From Salinivibrio sp. ES.052 (GTDB lineage: Bacteria; Pseudomonadota; Gammaproteobacteria; Enterobacterales; Vibrionaceae), in the NCBI RefSeq assembly GCF_900141775.1, contig NZ_FSRI01000002.1, forward strand, positions 646,001 to 710,000: a DNA stretch of 64,000 bases, written 5' to 3'. A program made the position numbers and the translations under genes. Each line of letters opens with the position of its first letter. Within the stretch, counting starts at the first letter, position 1. The notes beneath the pieces were generated by a model. The model did not search any database, was not told where the DNA came from, and saw only the letters and a program-made list of their open reading frames with translations. This document shows, piece by piece, positions 1-9,962 of this stretch.

Positions 1-1374
1 CGGCATTGCGTTGTCAAAGCGTTGATCGTAATGCGTATACAGCATGCTAGCTTCTGCAGTGGCGTTAAACCAAGGTCGGGTAAACGGCATCGTCAATGTG
101 GGTGCCAGGTGTGTCCGTGTTGCTTCTGGTTTATTAGGGTCGTCATTCGCAAACACACTAAATTGCGCAGGAACACTGATGTCTAGCCAGTTAGCGACCT
201 GAGGCGCGTAATAGTTTATATCCACTTGTGGCATCAGACGGTAAACGCTGGTGTTTTCGGTTAGAGCTTGGAAATCACGGACACGGACTGTGCTGTTCCA
301 GTCTAAGCCGCGGTAACTGATTTCACCGGTTTGGAGTAAGGTGTTGTCTTCACGCTTACCGACATCGGAATCGATATTTTGGAAGTAGGCAATATCACTG
401 ACTTTGCTGTAATCGGCTTCGTAACGCCAGTGACCTTGTACACCGTCATGTTGCCAGTTAAAGCCCCAACGTGCATCGAGATCAGGGTTGCGCTGGTCAT
501 CGGGAAGGTATTCAGAATACAGTGACCCGCTACCAAAAGGCGCAAGGTAACGGATGTTAGTGTTTAACTGTACGCCCCGCTCCGACATGTATTTGGGCGT
601 AAGCGTCGCATCAATTTGTGGATGGATATTCCAATAAAATGGTGTTTCCATCTCAATGCCATCGCGATCGCTCCACGAGATTGAGGGGTATAAAAAGCCC
701 GTTAGCCTGCCATCTTCAACTGGTACCCGCAGGTATGGCAGATAAAAGATCGGTACATTCATCACCTCAAATTTGGGGTGATAAAGGTTGGCAAATAAGC
801 TGTTATCTTCTTTCTCAATCTTTGAGGCGGAAAAACGCCAGCTTTTATCTTCATCTGGACACGTGGTATAGGTGCCGTCCTCAAGCTCATAGAAGGTGGT
901 GCCGTTTTTAAACACCCGTTTTGCTTCACCCCTCCCTGGGGTACACAGCATTTTGTACTGGGCGTTATTAAGCGTGGTGTCTTCGTTTTCGAGATTGGCT
1001 TGTAGGTAATCAGAAGTCACCATCATTTGCCCATCATTGAAGACCACATCTCCTTGTGCGGTGACGATACGCTCAGGGTCACGTAATGTTGCGGTATCGG
1101 CCGTCATTTTACGATGACCTTGCGTCACCTCTACATTACCGCTGTAGATGGCTTTCTCGTTAGTTTGTGCCTCCGCACGATCCGCGACCACTCGAATAGG
1201 CGCATTATTGACATCTTGTGTCTGCTCACTATCGGGGATACACCGCGCCTCACTATCAATGCAGGGCTGGGTATCTTGGTCTGTGTTGGCAAACACAAGT
1301 GCTGGGCCGTAGAGCGTCAGGCTGATCATGGTGGCTAAAAAGCTACGTGCAGTCGGTGACATTGAAGAAGACAT
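1..1374 (-). CDS. lptD: LPS-assembly outer-membrane protein LptD, C-terminus cut by window edge
   Basis: LptD is the outer-membrane beta-barrel that, with LptE, inserts lipopolysaccharide into the outer leaflet. About 458 residues are visible. An N-terminal signal sequence (SLTLYGPALVFA) is followed by a Cys-bearing stretch (QPCID), an OstA/LptA-like jellyroll at roughly residues 55-150, a second conserved Cys in TTCPDEDKSW, and the start of the barrel (VPIFYLPYLRVPVEDGR, FYWNIHPQIDATLTPKYM). These match the family order and the Cys positions used for disulfide maturation. The barrel C-terminus and the paired distal Cys residues lie outside the window. The start could be the ATG at 1374 or the in-frame ATG at 1362; an AGGA abuts the first, so the start is not settled. 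The gene is divergent from djlA, as in enterobacteria. Confidence 0.93.
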   Translation of the reverse strand, partial: MSSSMSPTARSFLATMISLTLYGPALVFANTDQDTQPCIDSEARCIPDSEQTQDVNNAPIRVVADRAEAQTNEKAIYSGNVEVTQGHRKMTADTATLRDPERIVTAQGDVVFNDGQMMVTSDYLQANLENEDTTLNNAQYKMLCTPGRGEAKRVFKNGTTFYELEDGTYTTCPDEDKSWRFSASKIEKEDNSLFANLYHPKFEVMNVPIFYLPYLRVPVEDGRLTGFLYPSISWSDRDGIEMETPFYWNIHPQIDATLTPKYMSERGVQLNTNIRYLAPFGSGSLYSEYLPDDQRNPDLDARWGFNWQHDGVQGHWRYEADYSKVSDIAYFQNIDSDVGKREDNTLLQTGEISYRGLDWNSTVRVRDFQALTENTSVYRLMPQVDINYYAPQVANWLDISVPAQFSVFANDDPNKPEATRTHLAPTLTMPFTRPWFNATAEASMLYTHYDQRFDNAMP

Positions 1375-1516
1375 TCCTGTTTTATCTGATTGCGTGGTGT
1401 ACACGAAGGCAACGCATCAGTATGCTTTGGCTGCAAAATGTGATTATCATAAATCAATTTACGCCCAGCATCACCTGTAAATGTGCAGGGTGTGAAACTA
1501 GCAATGAGACCATGGC

Positions 1517-2350
1517 ATGCAACTATATGGCAAGGTAATTGGTGCTTTTCTCGGCATTTTGTTGGGAGGCCCAATCGGTTTTTTTCTTGGCCTATTTTTA
1601 GGTCATCAGTTTGATAAAGCCAAACAGCGCGCGCGTTTCGGTGGGTTTGGCCGTGGATTTGGGGCGCAAGGCCCTCAAGCGCAACGTGTTTTTTTCCATG
1701 GCACCTTCGCGGTGATGGGACATATGGCGAAAGCCAAAGGACAGGTGACGCAACAAGAAATCCAGCTGGCTAGCTTACTGATGGATCGTATGCAGCTGCA
1801 TGGTGAAGTCAGACAATTGGCCCAGCAGGCGTTCCGTGAGGGGAAGGACAGTGACTTTCCGCTGGATGAAACCCTCAGTGGTATTCGTACCCTGAGTCAG
1901 GGCCGGCGTGATTTATTGAGTTTCTTTTTGGAAGTTCAGGTGCAAGCAGCCTTTGCAGACGGTGAACTTCATCCCAAAGAGCGTGAGCTTTTGTATGTGA
2001 TTGCCGAGGGCTTAGGCTTTTCGCCACAGCAGCTAGAGCAACGTTTACGGATGCAAGAAGCCGCATTTCGCTTTAGCCAAGGCTATCAAGGCGGGTGGCA
2101 GCATCAATCCGATGGCCCTGGTGCGCCGCCACAGCAGAGTGAAATTGAGGATGCCTATGACGTATTAGGTGTTGAACCTTCCGCTTCCTCTCAAGAGGTG
2201 AAAAAAGCGTATCGGAAATTGATGAATGAACATCACCCCGATAAATTGATGGCGAAAGGTTTACCGCCTGAAATGATGGAACTTGCCAAAGAAAAAACGC
2301 AAGAAATCCAAAAAGCGTACGATGTGGTAAAAAAAGCCCGCGATATGTAG
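1517..2350 (+). CDS. djlA: Membrane-anchored DnaJ-type co-chaperone DjlA
   Basis: DjlA is a type III J-domain co-chaperone for DnaK, anchored in the inner membrane by one N-terminal segment. The 277-residue product starts MQLYGKVIGAFLGILLGGP with a Gly-rich membrane span (about residues 7-30). A TerB-like helical domain follows at about residues 55-175. A C-terminal J domain lies at about 210-277, with the diagnostic HPD in NEHHPDKL. Length agrees with the E. coli protein (271). It faces lptD across 142 bp, a conserved pairing. Its last codons contain a hairpin that works as a terminator for the convergent downstream gene. Confidence 0.95.
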   Translation: MQLYGKVIGAFLGILLGGPIGFFLGLFLGHQFDKAKQRARFGGFGRGFGAQGPQAQRVFFHGTFAVMGHMAKAKGQVTQQEIQLASLLMDRMQLHGEVRQLAQQAFREGKDSDFPLDETLSGIRTLSQGRRDLLSFFLEVQVQAAFADGELHPKERELLYVIAEGLGFSPQQLEQRLRMQEAAFRFSQGYQGGWQHQSDGPGAPPQQSEIEDAYDVLGVEPSASSQEVKKAYRKLMNEHHPDKLMAKGLPPEMMELAKEKTQEIQKAYDVVKKARDM

Positions 2351-2355
2351 CGGGC
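2329..2355 (-). terminator. Intrinsic terminator of the hydroxyacid dehydrogenase gene, inside the djlA 3' end
   Basis: Read on the minus strand, GCCCGC and GCGGGC pair across an 8-nt loop and are followed by seven T. It lies 24 bp past the stop of the 2379-3350 gene and overlaps the last codons and stop of djlA. The U-tract is on the minus-strand side only. Confidence 0.75.
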
Positions 2356-2378
2356 GTGCTCCTTTAATCGATATGCGT

Positions 2379-3350
2379 TTAATCGATGAGGGTGTGTTGT
2401 GGTGCACCGCTAAAAAAGCCATCAATGTTGTCTACCAGCTGTTGTACCAGCGTCTTCACCGCATCATCGGCGCCCCACGCAACATGCGGGGTGACGATGA
2501 GGTTGGATAAGGACGCTGAGACCAACGGGTGTGCATCCGGCGCTGGCTCTTCACTCAGCACATCCAAGCCTGCGCCACCAATTTGACCGCTTTTCAACGC
2601 GTATAATAAGGCCTGTTCATCCACGAGATCGCCGCGTCCAGTATTAATCAATATGGCATGCTGTGGCATCTTGGCCAACACATCTTGATTAATCAGGTGT
2701 TGGGTCTTATCGGTTAACGGACAATGCAGCGAGAGCACATCTGCCTGGCGAATCACTTGTTCAAAAGGTTGATAGCCCGGCCGGCATTCGCTGGCGTCTT
2801 GGTGCTCAGCAAAGATGACGGTCATCCCGACGGCCTGTGCCAGCTGCGCAACCGCTTGACCCAATGCCCCTTTACCAATAATCCCTAACGTACTGCCTGC
2901 GACACGGCCAATCGGATGGGTGAAAAAGCAAAACTGCCCATGCTTCTGCCACTCACCCTGACGCACATCGTTGTGATACCCCATCAGTTGACGCTTTAAC
3001 GCAAAAATGAGTGCCATCACATGCTCGGGAACCGATTGCACCGCATAACCTTGTATGTGACAAACTTGAATACCGCGTGTACGACAGGCATCTAGGTCGA
3101 CATTGTTGACGCCGGTGGCGGCGACAGCAATCAGTTTAAGATTTGGTAAGGCCGCGAGGATATCGTCACTGAGCACGACTTTGTTGGTGATGGCGACATC
3201 GGCTTCTTTCAGTCGTTCGATCACTGCATGAGGCGCGGTCGCACCATAAGCTTGCCAGTGATGAGGATGGCGAAGCGTGGGAAGCGGGATATGGTCAGGA
3301 AGGGTGTCTTGATCAAGAAAGACGACCTTGATGGGGGAGTGATGAGCCAT
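2379..3350 (-). CDS. D-isomer-specific 2-hydroxyacid dehydrogenase
   Basis: This 323-residue protein belongs to the NAD(P)-dependent D-2-hydroxyacid dehydrogenases, which reduce 2-keto acids (hydroxypyruvate, glyoxylate and similar) to D-2-hydroxyacids. The catalytic domain is split around a Rossmann domain with GIIGKGALGQ at about residues 158-167. The family's catalytic Arg is in NTGRGDLVDE, the Glu in LSEEP and the His in VTPHVAWG. ATGVNNVD and SVPEHVMALI are further family signatures. The sequence is closest in style to glycerate dehydrogenase (HprA-like), but I cannot fix the substrate. The start ATG has GGAG six bases upstream. It lies 127 bp downstream of rluA on the same strand and probably has its own promoter. 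Confidence 0.85.
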   Translation of the reverse strand: MAHHSPIKVVFLDQDTLPDHIPLPTLRHPHHWQAYGATAPHAVIERLKEADVAITNKVVLSDDILAALPNLKLIAVAATGVNNVDLDACRTRGIQVCHIQGYAVQSVPEHVMALIFALKRQLMGYHNDVRQGEWQKHGQFCFFTHPIGRVAGSTLGIIGKGALGQAVAQLAQAVGMTVIFAEHQDASECRPGYQPFEQVIRQADVLSLHCPLTDKTQHLINQDVLAKMPQHAILINTGRGDLVDEQALLYALKSGQIGGAGLDVLSEEPAPDAHPLVSASLSNLIVTPHVAWGADDAVKTLVQQLVDNIDGFFSGAPQHTLID

Positions 3351-3477
3351 GTGGGTCTCCGTGTCTCAATGCATGGCTCTAGGGTGTGAGATTTGCGTCG
3401 TTTCTGCAAACCTTAACCGTCAGGTTGTGATGAAACCGTGTGTCGGATGAGTGCCACCCATATTTACTCTGCGCCCA

Positions 3478-4194
3478 CTAGCCGCCATTCTGTGCCAGTT
3501 GATAGTCACTCGTAAGCCGGTTATTCGGCATGTCATGATAAAAATCACAGGGGGCCTGAAAGTGCATCGGCATGTGGGTGGTCGGGTGCAAAATGCTCAA
3601 CTCCGCGGCATGTAAGTGCAGACGAGAGGCATACCGAAAGGCTTCTGGCCGGGCATAAAACTCGTCACCGACAATACCGTGCCCAAGCGCTTGCATGTGA
3701 ACGCGCAGTTGATGCGAACGTCCTGTGAGTGGGTACAGAGCCATTAAGCTCGTCTGTGCGCCTTGACGCAAACAGCGATAGTGAGTTTGCGAGGGTTTAC
3801 CGTGTTCAAAACAGACTTTTTGCCTTGGGCGGTTGGGCCAATCGCAAATTAAGGGCAAGTCAACGTTACCTTCAGCAGGCTCAGGGTGCCCCCAGACTTC
3901 GGCGTAATATAACTTGGTGGGGATCCGATCACGAAATTGGGCTTTGAGGTGCCGCTCAGCCTCTTTGTGTGCCGCAAACACCATGACGCCGGACGTCGAC
4001 ATGTCGAGTCGGTGCACTAACTCGGCGTCGGCAAACGCGGCCTTTACACGTGACCAAGCACTGTCATAGTGGGCCGGGTCTCGCCCGGGGTTAGCAAGCA
4101 AGCCACTGGGTTTATTGATGACTACCAAATCAGCGTCTTGATATAAGATATCGAGCCAGGGCTCCGTGGGAGGATGATATTCAGTCATTGCCAT
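3478..4194 (-). CDS. rluA: Dual-specificity 23S rRNA/tRNA pseudouridine synthase RluA
   Basis: RluA isomerises U746 of 23S rRNA and U32 of several tRNAs to pseudouridine. The 238-residue product carries the RluA catalytic motif HRLDMSTSG, with the nucleophilic Asp at about residue 64. It also has the substrate-site motifs LICDWPNRP and LTGRSHQLRVHM and the opening EPWLDILYQD. No S4 domain is present, as expected for RluA rather than RluC/D. It is about 20 residues longer than the E. coli enzyme at the C-terminus. ATGs at 4194 and 4188 are both possible; neither has a strong Shine-Dalgarno. It lies 44 bp downstream of rapA on the same strand, the same neighbour as in enterobacteria. Confidence 0.93.
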   Translation of the reverse strand: MAMTEYHPPTEPWLDILYQDADLVVINKPSGLLANPGRDPAHYDSAWSRVKAAFADAELVHRLDMSTSGVMVFAAHKEAERHLKAQFRDRIPTKLYYAEVWGHPEPAEGNVDLPLICDWPNRPRQKVCFEHGKPSQTHYRCLRQGAQTSLMALYPLTGRSHQLRVHMQALGHGIVGDEFYARPEAFRYASRLHLHAAELSILHPTTHMPMHFQAPCDFYHDMPNNRLTSDYQLAQNGG

Positions 4195-4238
4195 ATAAGG
4201 GATCGGGGCCAGCGGGCCCCGCCTTCGTTTAAGAGTGA

Positions 4239-7148
4239 TTACTGGTGGCTGACCACAATCAAGCGCAGGGCATCTAAATCGATTTGTGCGTGTTGAATAT
4301 GGTGCGAGAGAGTGCTGATTTGATCACGCAGCGCGTCGAGTTCATCATCACGGATATTTGGGTTAACCGTTTTAAGTGCTTCGAGTCGCGCCAGTGCCTG
4401 ATTCAGTTCACTGTCCATTTCTTGATAGGCAGAGGCTTGAATATCGGCTAAGGCTTTTTCTGCCAGTGGGTCGCTTTTTTCGATGAGCTGATGTACCTGA
4501 GCCTGCACCGAGTTGACCATTTTACTGCCCAAATGACGATTTACCGGGCTGAGTTGGCGCTGGAAATGTTCAAACTCGACATTTGACGAGAGATCATTGC
4601 CATTGGCGTCTAACAACAACCGAACGGGCGTTTGTGGTAAGAAACGGTGAATGCCAGAGGATTTTGGGGCTTGTGCATCAACCGTGTAGATAAGTTCAAC
4701 GAACAAGGTACCAACCGGTAGCGATTTGTTTTTAAGTAGCGAAACCGCCGTGGTGCCGATGCTTTCGCTTAGCAACAAATCAATCCCGCCACGAACAATG
4801 GGATGCTCCCAAGACACAAATTGGACATCTTCGCGGCTTAGGGCCGTTTCTCGGTCAAAGGTCAATGTGCAGCCATCGGCTGGCAGGCCAGGGTAACTCG
4901 GGACCATCATGTGCTCTGACGGTTTGACGACTAATGCGTTTTCGCCCTTGTCGTCTTGGTTGACGCCAATGGTGTCAAACAGCCCTAGCGTAAAGGTGAC
5001 TAAGTCGGTGTCTCCATCATGTGCGGCAATCGTCTGTGCCAGCTCATTCGCGGCCTTCCCACCGTGAGAGTGCATTTCCAATAACTTATCGCGCCCTTGT
5101 TCCATCTCCGCTTTCAGACGTTGGTTCATGGCGGCGCTGTCGTTGATGAGCGTACTCAGCGACTCATCTTGTTGGTTGTTCGCCAGCAGTGCCAATAAGG
5201 TTTCACTATATTGCTCAAAGACTGCCCGGCCAGTGGGGCAGGTATCTTCAAACGCATCCAGGCCTTCATGATACCAACGCGCTAAAATGGTTTGTGCGGT
5301 GCCTTCAAGGTAAGGAACATGAATAGCAATATCTTGGTTCTGACCAATACGGTCAAGGCGACCAATGCGCTGTTCGAGTAAGTCTGGATTCATTGGCAAG
5401 TCAAACATCACCAACTGATGAGCAAACTGGAAGTTACGTCCTTCTGAGCCAATTTCAGAACAAATGAGAACCTGTGCGCCACCTTCTTCCTGTGCAAAGT
5501 AGGCCGCAGCCTTATCACGTTCGACAATCGACATGCCTTCATGGAATACGGTTCCGCGAATACCTTCACGCTCACGCAACGCTTGCTCCAACGTGAGTGC
5601 GGTTTGGGCGCGTGAGCAAATGATCAGCACTTTATCGCTGCGATGTGTTTTTAGGTAATCCAGTAACCAATCGATGCGTGGGTCAAATCCCCACCAACTG
5701 GCGCTGTCGCCCTCAAACTGCTGGTAAATATCTTCTGGGTAGAGGTTTTGTACCGCTTTTTGCTCGCGTGTACCAGTGCCACCCATCATGGTCGCGACGC
5801 GCATGGCGGTTTGATACTGGCTGGGCAAGGCCAGCGGGTGCATGTGTAGTTGACGGCTTGGGAAGCCGCTAATTGCCGCGCGGGTATTACGAAATAACAC
5901 TCGGCCTGTACCGTGGCGGTCCATTAAATCATCAATCAGCTGTTGGCGAGCGCTTTGCTTGGTTGCATCATCACCACTATGAATATCAGCGAGACGGTCG
6001 TCGAGTTCGTCACTTTGTAATAGGGCACGAATGCCATTTTGGGCCTCATCGCTTAGTGGTGCATCGGCAAGTAAGGCTTCAACAGCATCGGCAACGGGAG
6101 CATATTGTGCGGCTTCGTCGATGAAGGCGTTGTAGTCATAAAAACGATCGGGATCGAGCAGGCGTAAGCGGGCAAAATGGCTTTGCTGGCCAAGTTGTTC
6201 TGGGGTCGCAGTGAGTAGCAAGACACCGGGCGTGTGTTCGGCAATACTTTCGATGATTTGATATTCACGACTCGGAGCATCGGGAGTCCAGGTGAGGTGG
6301 TGGGCTTCGTCTACCACAAGCAAATCCCAATGGGTCTCGCACACTTGCTCAACGCGACGTCGATTTTTACGCAAAAATTCGAGTGAGCATAATACCAATT
6401 GTTGGGTATCAAAGGGATTCGGTGAGTCGGCAAAGGCTTCGACACAGCGCTCTTCGTCAAAAATAGAAAAGTGCAGGTTAAAGCGGCGCATCATCTCAAC
6501 CAACCACTGGTGTTGTAAGGTCTCGGGTACCACGATCAGCACGCGTTCCGCACGACCCGCGAGCACTTGCTGGTGGATGATCATTCCCGCTTCAATCGTT
6601 TTACCTAGACCGACTTCATCGGCCAATAGCACACGCGGCGCATGGCGGCGACCCACTTCATGGGCAATGTAAAGTTGATGTGGGATCAAGCCTGCCCGCA
6701 TCCCTGTGAGACCGCGTAATGGGCTGCGCAGCTGTTGATGTTGATTGATCAAAGCCCGATAGCGCAATGCAAAGCGATCCATGCGGTCTATCTGACCGGC
6801 AAAGAGTTTGTCTTGCGGCTTATTAAAACGGATATGATGGCTGAGCAAGATTTCACGCAGCGAAACCTCTTCGTCTTCTGTGTCTTCGCGGGTGCCGAAA
6901 TAGGTTAATACGCCATCGTTTTCCTCAACACGTGTGACCGTCATGGTCCAGCCTTCGTGGCTCTCTACGTTGTCACCGGGGTTAAACATCACCCGGGTGA
7001 CGGGGGCATCATGGCTGGCGTATAGCCGTGTTTCATCACTAGCAGGAAACATTAGGGTCACGGTACGGCCATCTACGGACACGACGGTGCCCAGTCCAAG
7101 ATCATGCTCCGTATCACTGATCCAACGTTGTCCAAGCGCAAATGACAT
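4239..7148 (-). CDS. rapA: RNA polymerase-associated SWI2/SNF2 ATPase RapA
   Basis: RapA binds RNA polymerase and uses ATP hydrolysis to recycle it after transcription. The start was set at the ATG at 7148 ([14 protein letters not shown]) because that is the family N-terminus and AGAGG lies upstream. The longer open frame to 7259 has no support. The resulting 969 residues match E. coli (968). Seen in order: N-terminal Tudor-like domain, Walker A in [12 protein letters not shown] (about residue 175), DEAH box in VVDEAHH (about 280), helicase C-terminal motifs ([13 protein letters not shown] and [11 protein letters not shown], about 560-620), and a long C-terminal RapA-specific region. rluA follows directly. 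Confidence 0.97.
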   Translation of the reverse strand: MSFALGQRWISDTEHDLGLGTVVSVDGRTVTLMFPASDETRLYASHDAPVTRVMFNPGDNVESHEGWTMTVTRVEENDGVLTYFGTREDTEDEEVSLREILLSHHIRFNKPQDKLFAGQIDRMDRFALRYRALINQHQQLRSPLRGLTGMRAGLIPHQLYIAHEVGRRHAPRVLLADEVGLGKTIEAGMIIHQQVLAGRAERVLIVVPETLQHQWLVEMMRRFNLHFSIFDEERCVEAFADSPNPFDTQQLVLCSLEFLRKNRRRVEQVCETHWDLLVVDEAHHLTWTPDAPSREYQIIESIAEHTPGVLLLTATPEQLGQQSHFARLRLLDPDRFYDYNAFIDEAAQYAPVADAVEALLADAPLSDEAQNGIRALLQSDELDDRLADIHSGDDATKQSARQQLIDDLMDRHGTGRVLFRNTRAAISGFPSRQLHMHPLALPSQYQTAMRVATMMGGTGTREQKAVQNLYPEDIYQQFEGDSASWWGFDPRIDWLLDYLKTHRSDKVLIICSRAQTALTLEQALREREGIRGTVFHEGMSIVERDKAAAYFAQEEGGAQVLICSEIGSEGRNFQFAHQLVMFDLPMNPDLLEQRIGRLDRIGQNQDIAIHVPYLEGTAQTILARWYHEGLDAFEDTCPTGRAVFEQYSETLLALLANNQQDESLSTLINDSAAMNQRLKAEMEQGRDKLLEMHSHGGKAANELAQTIAAHDGDTDLVTFTLGLFDTIGVNQDDKGENALVVKPSEHMMVPSYPGLPADGCTLTFDRETALSREDVQFVSWEHPIVRGGIDLLLSESIGTTAVSLLKNKSLPVGTLFVELIYTVDAQAPKSSGIHRFLPQTPVRLLLDANGNDLSSNVEFEHFQRQLSPVNRHLGSKMVNSVQAQVHQLIEKSDPLAEKALADIQASAYQEMDSELNQALARLEALKTVNPNIRDDELDALRDQISTLSHHIQHAQIDLDALRLIVVSHQ

Positions 7149-7466
7149 AAGGGAAAACCTCTGAATTAACTCGATTGTCGAAAGACTCGGTGCTGCGCGG
7201 ACGCAACCCTCTTTAAGTCGTGTGTTATTCAGTGTGGCACTGAAAAAATTGGTCGCCAATAGTACTTCAACTTGTGAGGAGGGTCACGATGAAACTCAAC
7301 GAATCGCTGCAAAGATCGCGTTGACATACAATCGTCATTAAAGCGCGGCAAAGATAAAAGCGTGAACTGGCGCAGTAAAACGAGTTGGGCGGTTACCAAT
7401 GGCCAGGTCTATGCTTACTTTACGCGCTGTCATTGCGACAGCGAACTGCCGACACAGGAGGTGCCT
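7149..7466. other. Intergenic region between divergent rapA and phoH-like genes, with an 11-codon ORF
   Basis: These 318 bp must hold both divergent promoters, but I see no convincing -10/-35 pair; a perfect TTGACA at 7321 lacks a good -10. On the plus strand an 11-codon ORF (7289-7324, MKLNESLQRSR) sits five bases after AGGAGGG. The frame of the downstream gene stays open back to 7362, but its best ribosome site supports a start at 7467. Confidence 0.5.
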
Positions 7467-8840
7467 ATGGGCGACGCTGACCGGAAGTTGTTTGTATTGG
7501 ATACCAATATTCTCCTCCACGAACCCTTCTCTATTTACTCCTTTCAAGAACACGATGTCGTGATCCCCATGACTGTCCTCGAAGAATTAGATCGCATCAA
7601 AGATAGCAAGCGTGATGTCTCACGTGATGCACGGGTTGCGATTCGAGTATTAGAAGATATCTTCAAAGAAGCCACACCCGATGAAATTGGCGAAGGCATT
7701 ATGGTTGGCAAAGGGGATGCCACCGGCACGGTATCTATTCTTGCCGATTTTGAGATTAAAGAAACCGTCCATGCGTTTGCAGATAAAGCCGGTGATAACC
7801 GGATATTAAATGTTGTCCTTCACTTACAAACCAAACGCTCACCGCGAAAAGTGGTGTTGGTGACTAAAGACATCAACATGCGTCTACGCGCCAAAGGCGC
7901 TGGCGTGATGCATGTCGAAGACTATCGCTCCGATCAGTTAATCGACGATGTTCGTTTGCTCACCAAAGGCTTCCATCAGTTTGCTGGTAATTTTTGGGAT
8001 AGTGTGGGCGAATGTGATAGCCAAGCCTATGGCTCGGATACCCTGCACACGTTACCATCTGAATTGCTTGAAACGCCGTTTATTAATCAATATTTATTAG
8101 ACGATAGCGGTGATTTTGCCGCGAGGGTTCAAGCCATAAACGGGGAAAAAGTCGTCATTAAAGATCTGAGTCGCGAGCGATTAATGCACCGTTCGGCATG
8201 GGATGTTAAACCGAAAAATATCTATCAAGGAATGGCGCTGGATGCCTTGCTGGATCCCAGCATTGATCTGTCGATCCTCACTGGCCCTGCAGGTTGCGGT
8301 AAAACCATTTTGGCCATGGCAGCGGCGCTGGAATTGGTCGTAGAGAAGGGGATGTATGACAAAATCATTGTCACCCGCAACACGCCAGATATTGGTGAGT
8401 CCATCGGCTTTTTACCGGGGACGGAAGAAGAAAAAATGCTGCCTTGGTTGGGCGCAGTGACCGATACGCTCGAGGCGTTGCATATGCAAGATGAATGTAC
8501 CGATGGTTCGATGCGTTACATTATGGAAAAGGCCAATCTGCAGTTTAAATCGATCAATTTTATGCGTGGCCGCTCGATTCAAAATGCCTTTGTGATTTTA
8601 GATGAGTGCCAGAATCTAACGGCATCCCAATTGAAAACCATCATCACCCGCTGCGGTGAGGGAACAAAGTTGGTGTGCTCTGGAAACTTAGCACAAATTG
8701 ACTCTTCGTATTTGACCCCAGTAACATCTGGGCTCACCTATATTGTCGAGCGGTTTAAAAACTTTGAAGGCAGTGCCTGTGTGTACCTCAATGGCGTGGT
8801 ACGCAGTCGGTTGGCTGAATTTGCCGAAGAGAATTTATAA
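7467..8840 (+). CDS. PIN-domain/PhoH ATPase fusion protein (PhoH2-like)
   Basis: The 457-residue product joins an N-terminal PIN nuclease domain (VLDTNILLHEP and EELDRIK, about residues 8-150, with family acidic residues) to a C-terminal PhoH-type P-loop ATPase. Walker A is GPAGCGKT at about residue 277 and Walker B is FVILDECQN at about 377. Fusions of this kind are known as PhoH2 and have been linked to RNA unwinding and cleavage. A role in this organism is not shown. The start at 7467 is chosen for AGGAGG five bases upstream; the frame extends to 7362 without a ribosome site. It is divergent from rapA and convergent with the GGDEF gene. Confidence 0.88.
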   Translation: MGDADRKLFVLDTNILLHEPFSIYSFQEHDVVIPMTVLEELDRIKDSKRDVSRDARVAIRVLEDIFKEATPDEIGEGIMVGKGDATGTVSILADFEIKETVHAFADKAGDNRILNVVLHLQTKRSPRKVVLVTKDINMRLRAKGAGVMHVEDYRSDQLIDDVRLLTKGFHQFAGNFWDSVGECDSQAYGSDTLHTLPSELLETPFINQYLLDDSGDFAARVQAINGEKVVIKDLSRERLMHRSAWDVKPKNIYQGMALDALLDPSIDLSILTGPAGCGKTILAMAAALELVVEKGMYDKIIVTRNTPDIGESIGFLPGTEEEKMLPWLGAVTDTLEALHMQDECTDGSMRYIMEKANLQFKSINFMRGRSIQNAFVILDECQNLTASQLKTIITRCGEGTKLVCSGNLAQIDSSYLTPVTSGLTYIVERFKNFEGSACVYLNGVVRSRLAEFAEENL

Positions 8841-8852
8841 TCGTGGATATTC

Positions 8853-8879
8853 GGTGGCGGTCCTCAGGCTGCCACCTTT
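8853..8879 (+). terminator. Possible terminator after the PhoH-like gene
   Basis: GGTGGC and GCCACC pair across a 12-nt loop 12 bp past the stop, followed only by TTTA. The short U-tract makes this weak. Confidence 0.35.
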
Positions 8880-8888
8880 ATCCGTCGC

Positions 8889-9893
8889 CTAAAACAGTTC
8901 GACATCGTCTTCAGCAACAAAGGTTTTTATCATGCCAGATTGGCGAAGATCATCATAAAAGGCAACTTGATTGCGTCCATTTTGTTTCGCGTGATAAAGC
9001 GCCTGATCGGCATTGCCCAAAATGGTACTTGTGCTGAGCTGTCCGCGCTCAATGCGCGTCGCCCCCATTGAAATGGTCACCGTTTGCGCCGCGCCAAAAT
9101 CACGCGCATTCACATTAGCAACCAATGTGTTGGCTTTTTGTTCTGCCATTGCACGAGTGCAGGGCTGAAATAGCACCACAAACTCATCTCCTCCGTATCG
9201 AAATAAAGAGTCTTGTGCGGAAAACGCCTGACGCATTAATGAGGCGATCAATAAGATGACTTCATCACCAAACACATGACCAAAGTTGTCATTAATCTGT
9301 TTAAAATGGTCAATATCGAAGATACCAATCCACGGTGATTGCACGTGCTCAGCATCGTCATCATCAACCGATTCACTTTGAGCTAAGCGTTCACAGATAA
9401 GGTCGAGTTTCTTAGATAACACCTTACGGTTGAACAAACTGGTAAAACTGTCTCTTTCACTGGCCATGATGATTTGTTGATAGTTTTCATAAATATGAGT
9501 GAGGCCTGATAGCAGTGCCCGTTGTTCATGGGAGAGTGTCGTGGCTCGGCCGCAAAGAATACTGCGGATATCATCGCCTTTCTCATAATAAATGGGGATC
9601 GCAATCAAAACATGATCGTCACTGTGGTGTTGCGTGATTTTTTGTGTGGATAGGCACTCATCAAGTAACGCGTCGATTTGGTCAATGTTTTCTTGTTGGA
9701 AAGCGCTATTCGCGTTGGTACCTAATACGGTAAAAGCTGGTTGCATATCGGCGCAGTAGTCGAGAAGCACCACTTCATCCACTGGGGTGAGTGCGGTGAT
9801 TGATGTGAGTAGACTCTTGGTAATGGCATCCACTTCAGTTTCAGCTGTAAAATCAACGATCGAGTCAAGAATTTGGATGCTACTAGCGGCCAC
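8889..9893 (-). CDS. Soluble GAF-like/GGDEF diguanylate cyclase
   Basis: The 334-residue protein has no membrane span. Residues about 1-150 look like a degenerate GAF-type sensor, and residues about 165-320 form a GGDEF domain with an intact active site RYGGDEFVV and the substrate motif FDIDHFKQINDNFGH. It should make cyclic di-GMP. The product-inhibition RxxD motif expected five residues before GGDEF is absent (the stretch reads AQDSLF). The start is a GTG at 9893 with AAGGAGG six bases upstream. It follows thiQ by 69 bp on the same strand and may be partly cotranscribed, but no functional link is evident. Confidence 0.88.
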   Translation of the reverse strand: MAASSIQILDSIVDFTAETEVDAITKSLLTSITALTPVDEVVLLDYCADMQPAFTVLGTNANSAFQQENIDQIDALLDECLSTQKITQHHSDDHVLIAIPIYYEKGDDIRSILCGRATTLSHEQRALLSGLTHIYENYQQIIMASERDSFTSLFNRKVLSKKLDLICERLAQSESVDDDDAEHVQSPWIGIFDIDHFKQINDNFGHVFGDEVILLIASLMRQAFSAQDSLFRYGGDEFVVLFQPCTRAMAEQKANTLVANVNARDFGAAQTVTISMGATRIERGQLSTSTILGNADQALYHAKQNGRNQVAFYDDLRQSGMIKTFVAEDDVELF

Positions 9894-9962
9894 AAGGCGC
9901 CTCCTTTTAACTGTCCATGCAAATCATAAGTATAGAACCCAATACAAAGGGTGCCATTATGT

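Noticed and set aside
4239-7259. Longer RapA start at 7259
   Set aside because: The family N-terminus MSFALGQRW lies at 7148 with a ribosome site; the extra 37 residues are not RapA-like.
7239-7324. TTGACA promoter for the PhoH-like gene
   Set aside because: The perfect -35 at 7321 has no acceptable -10 at 16-18 bp spacing.
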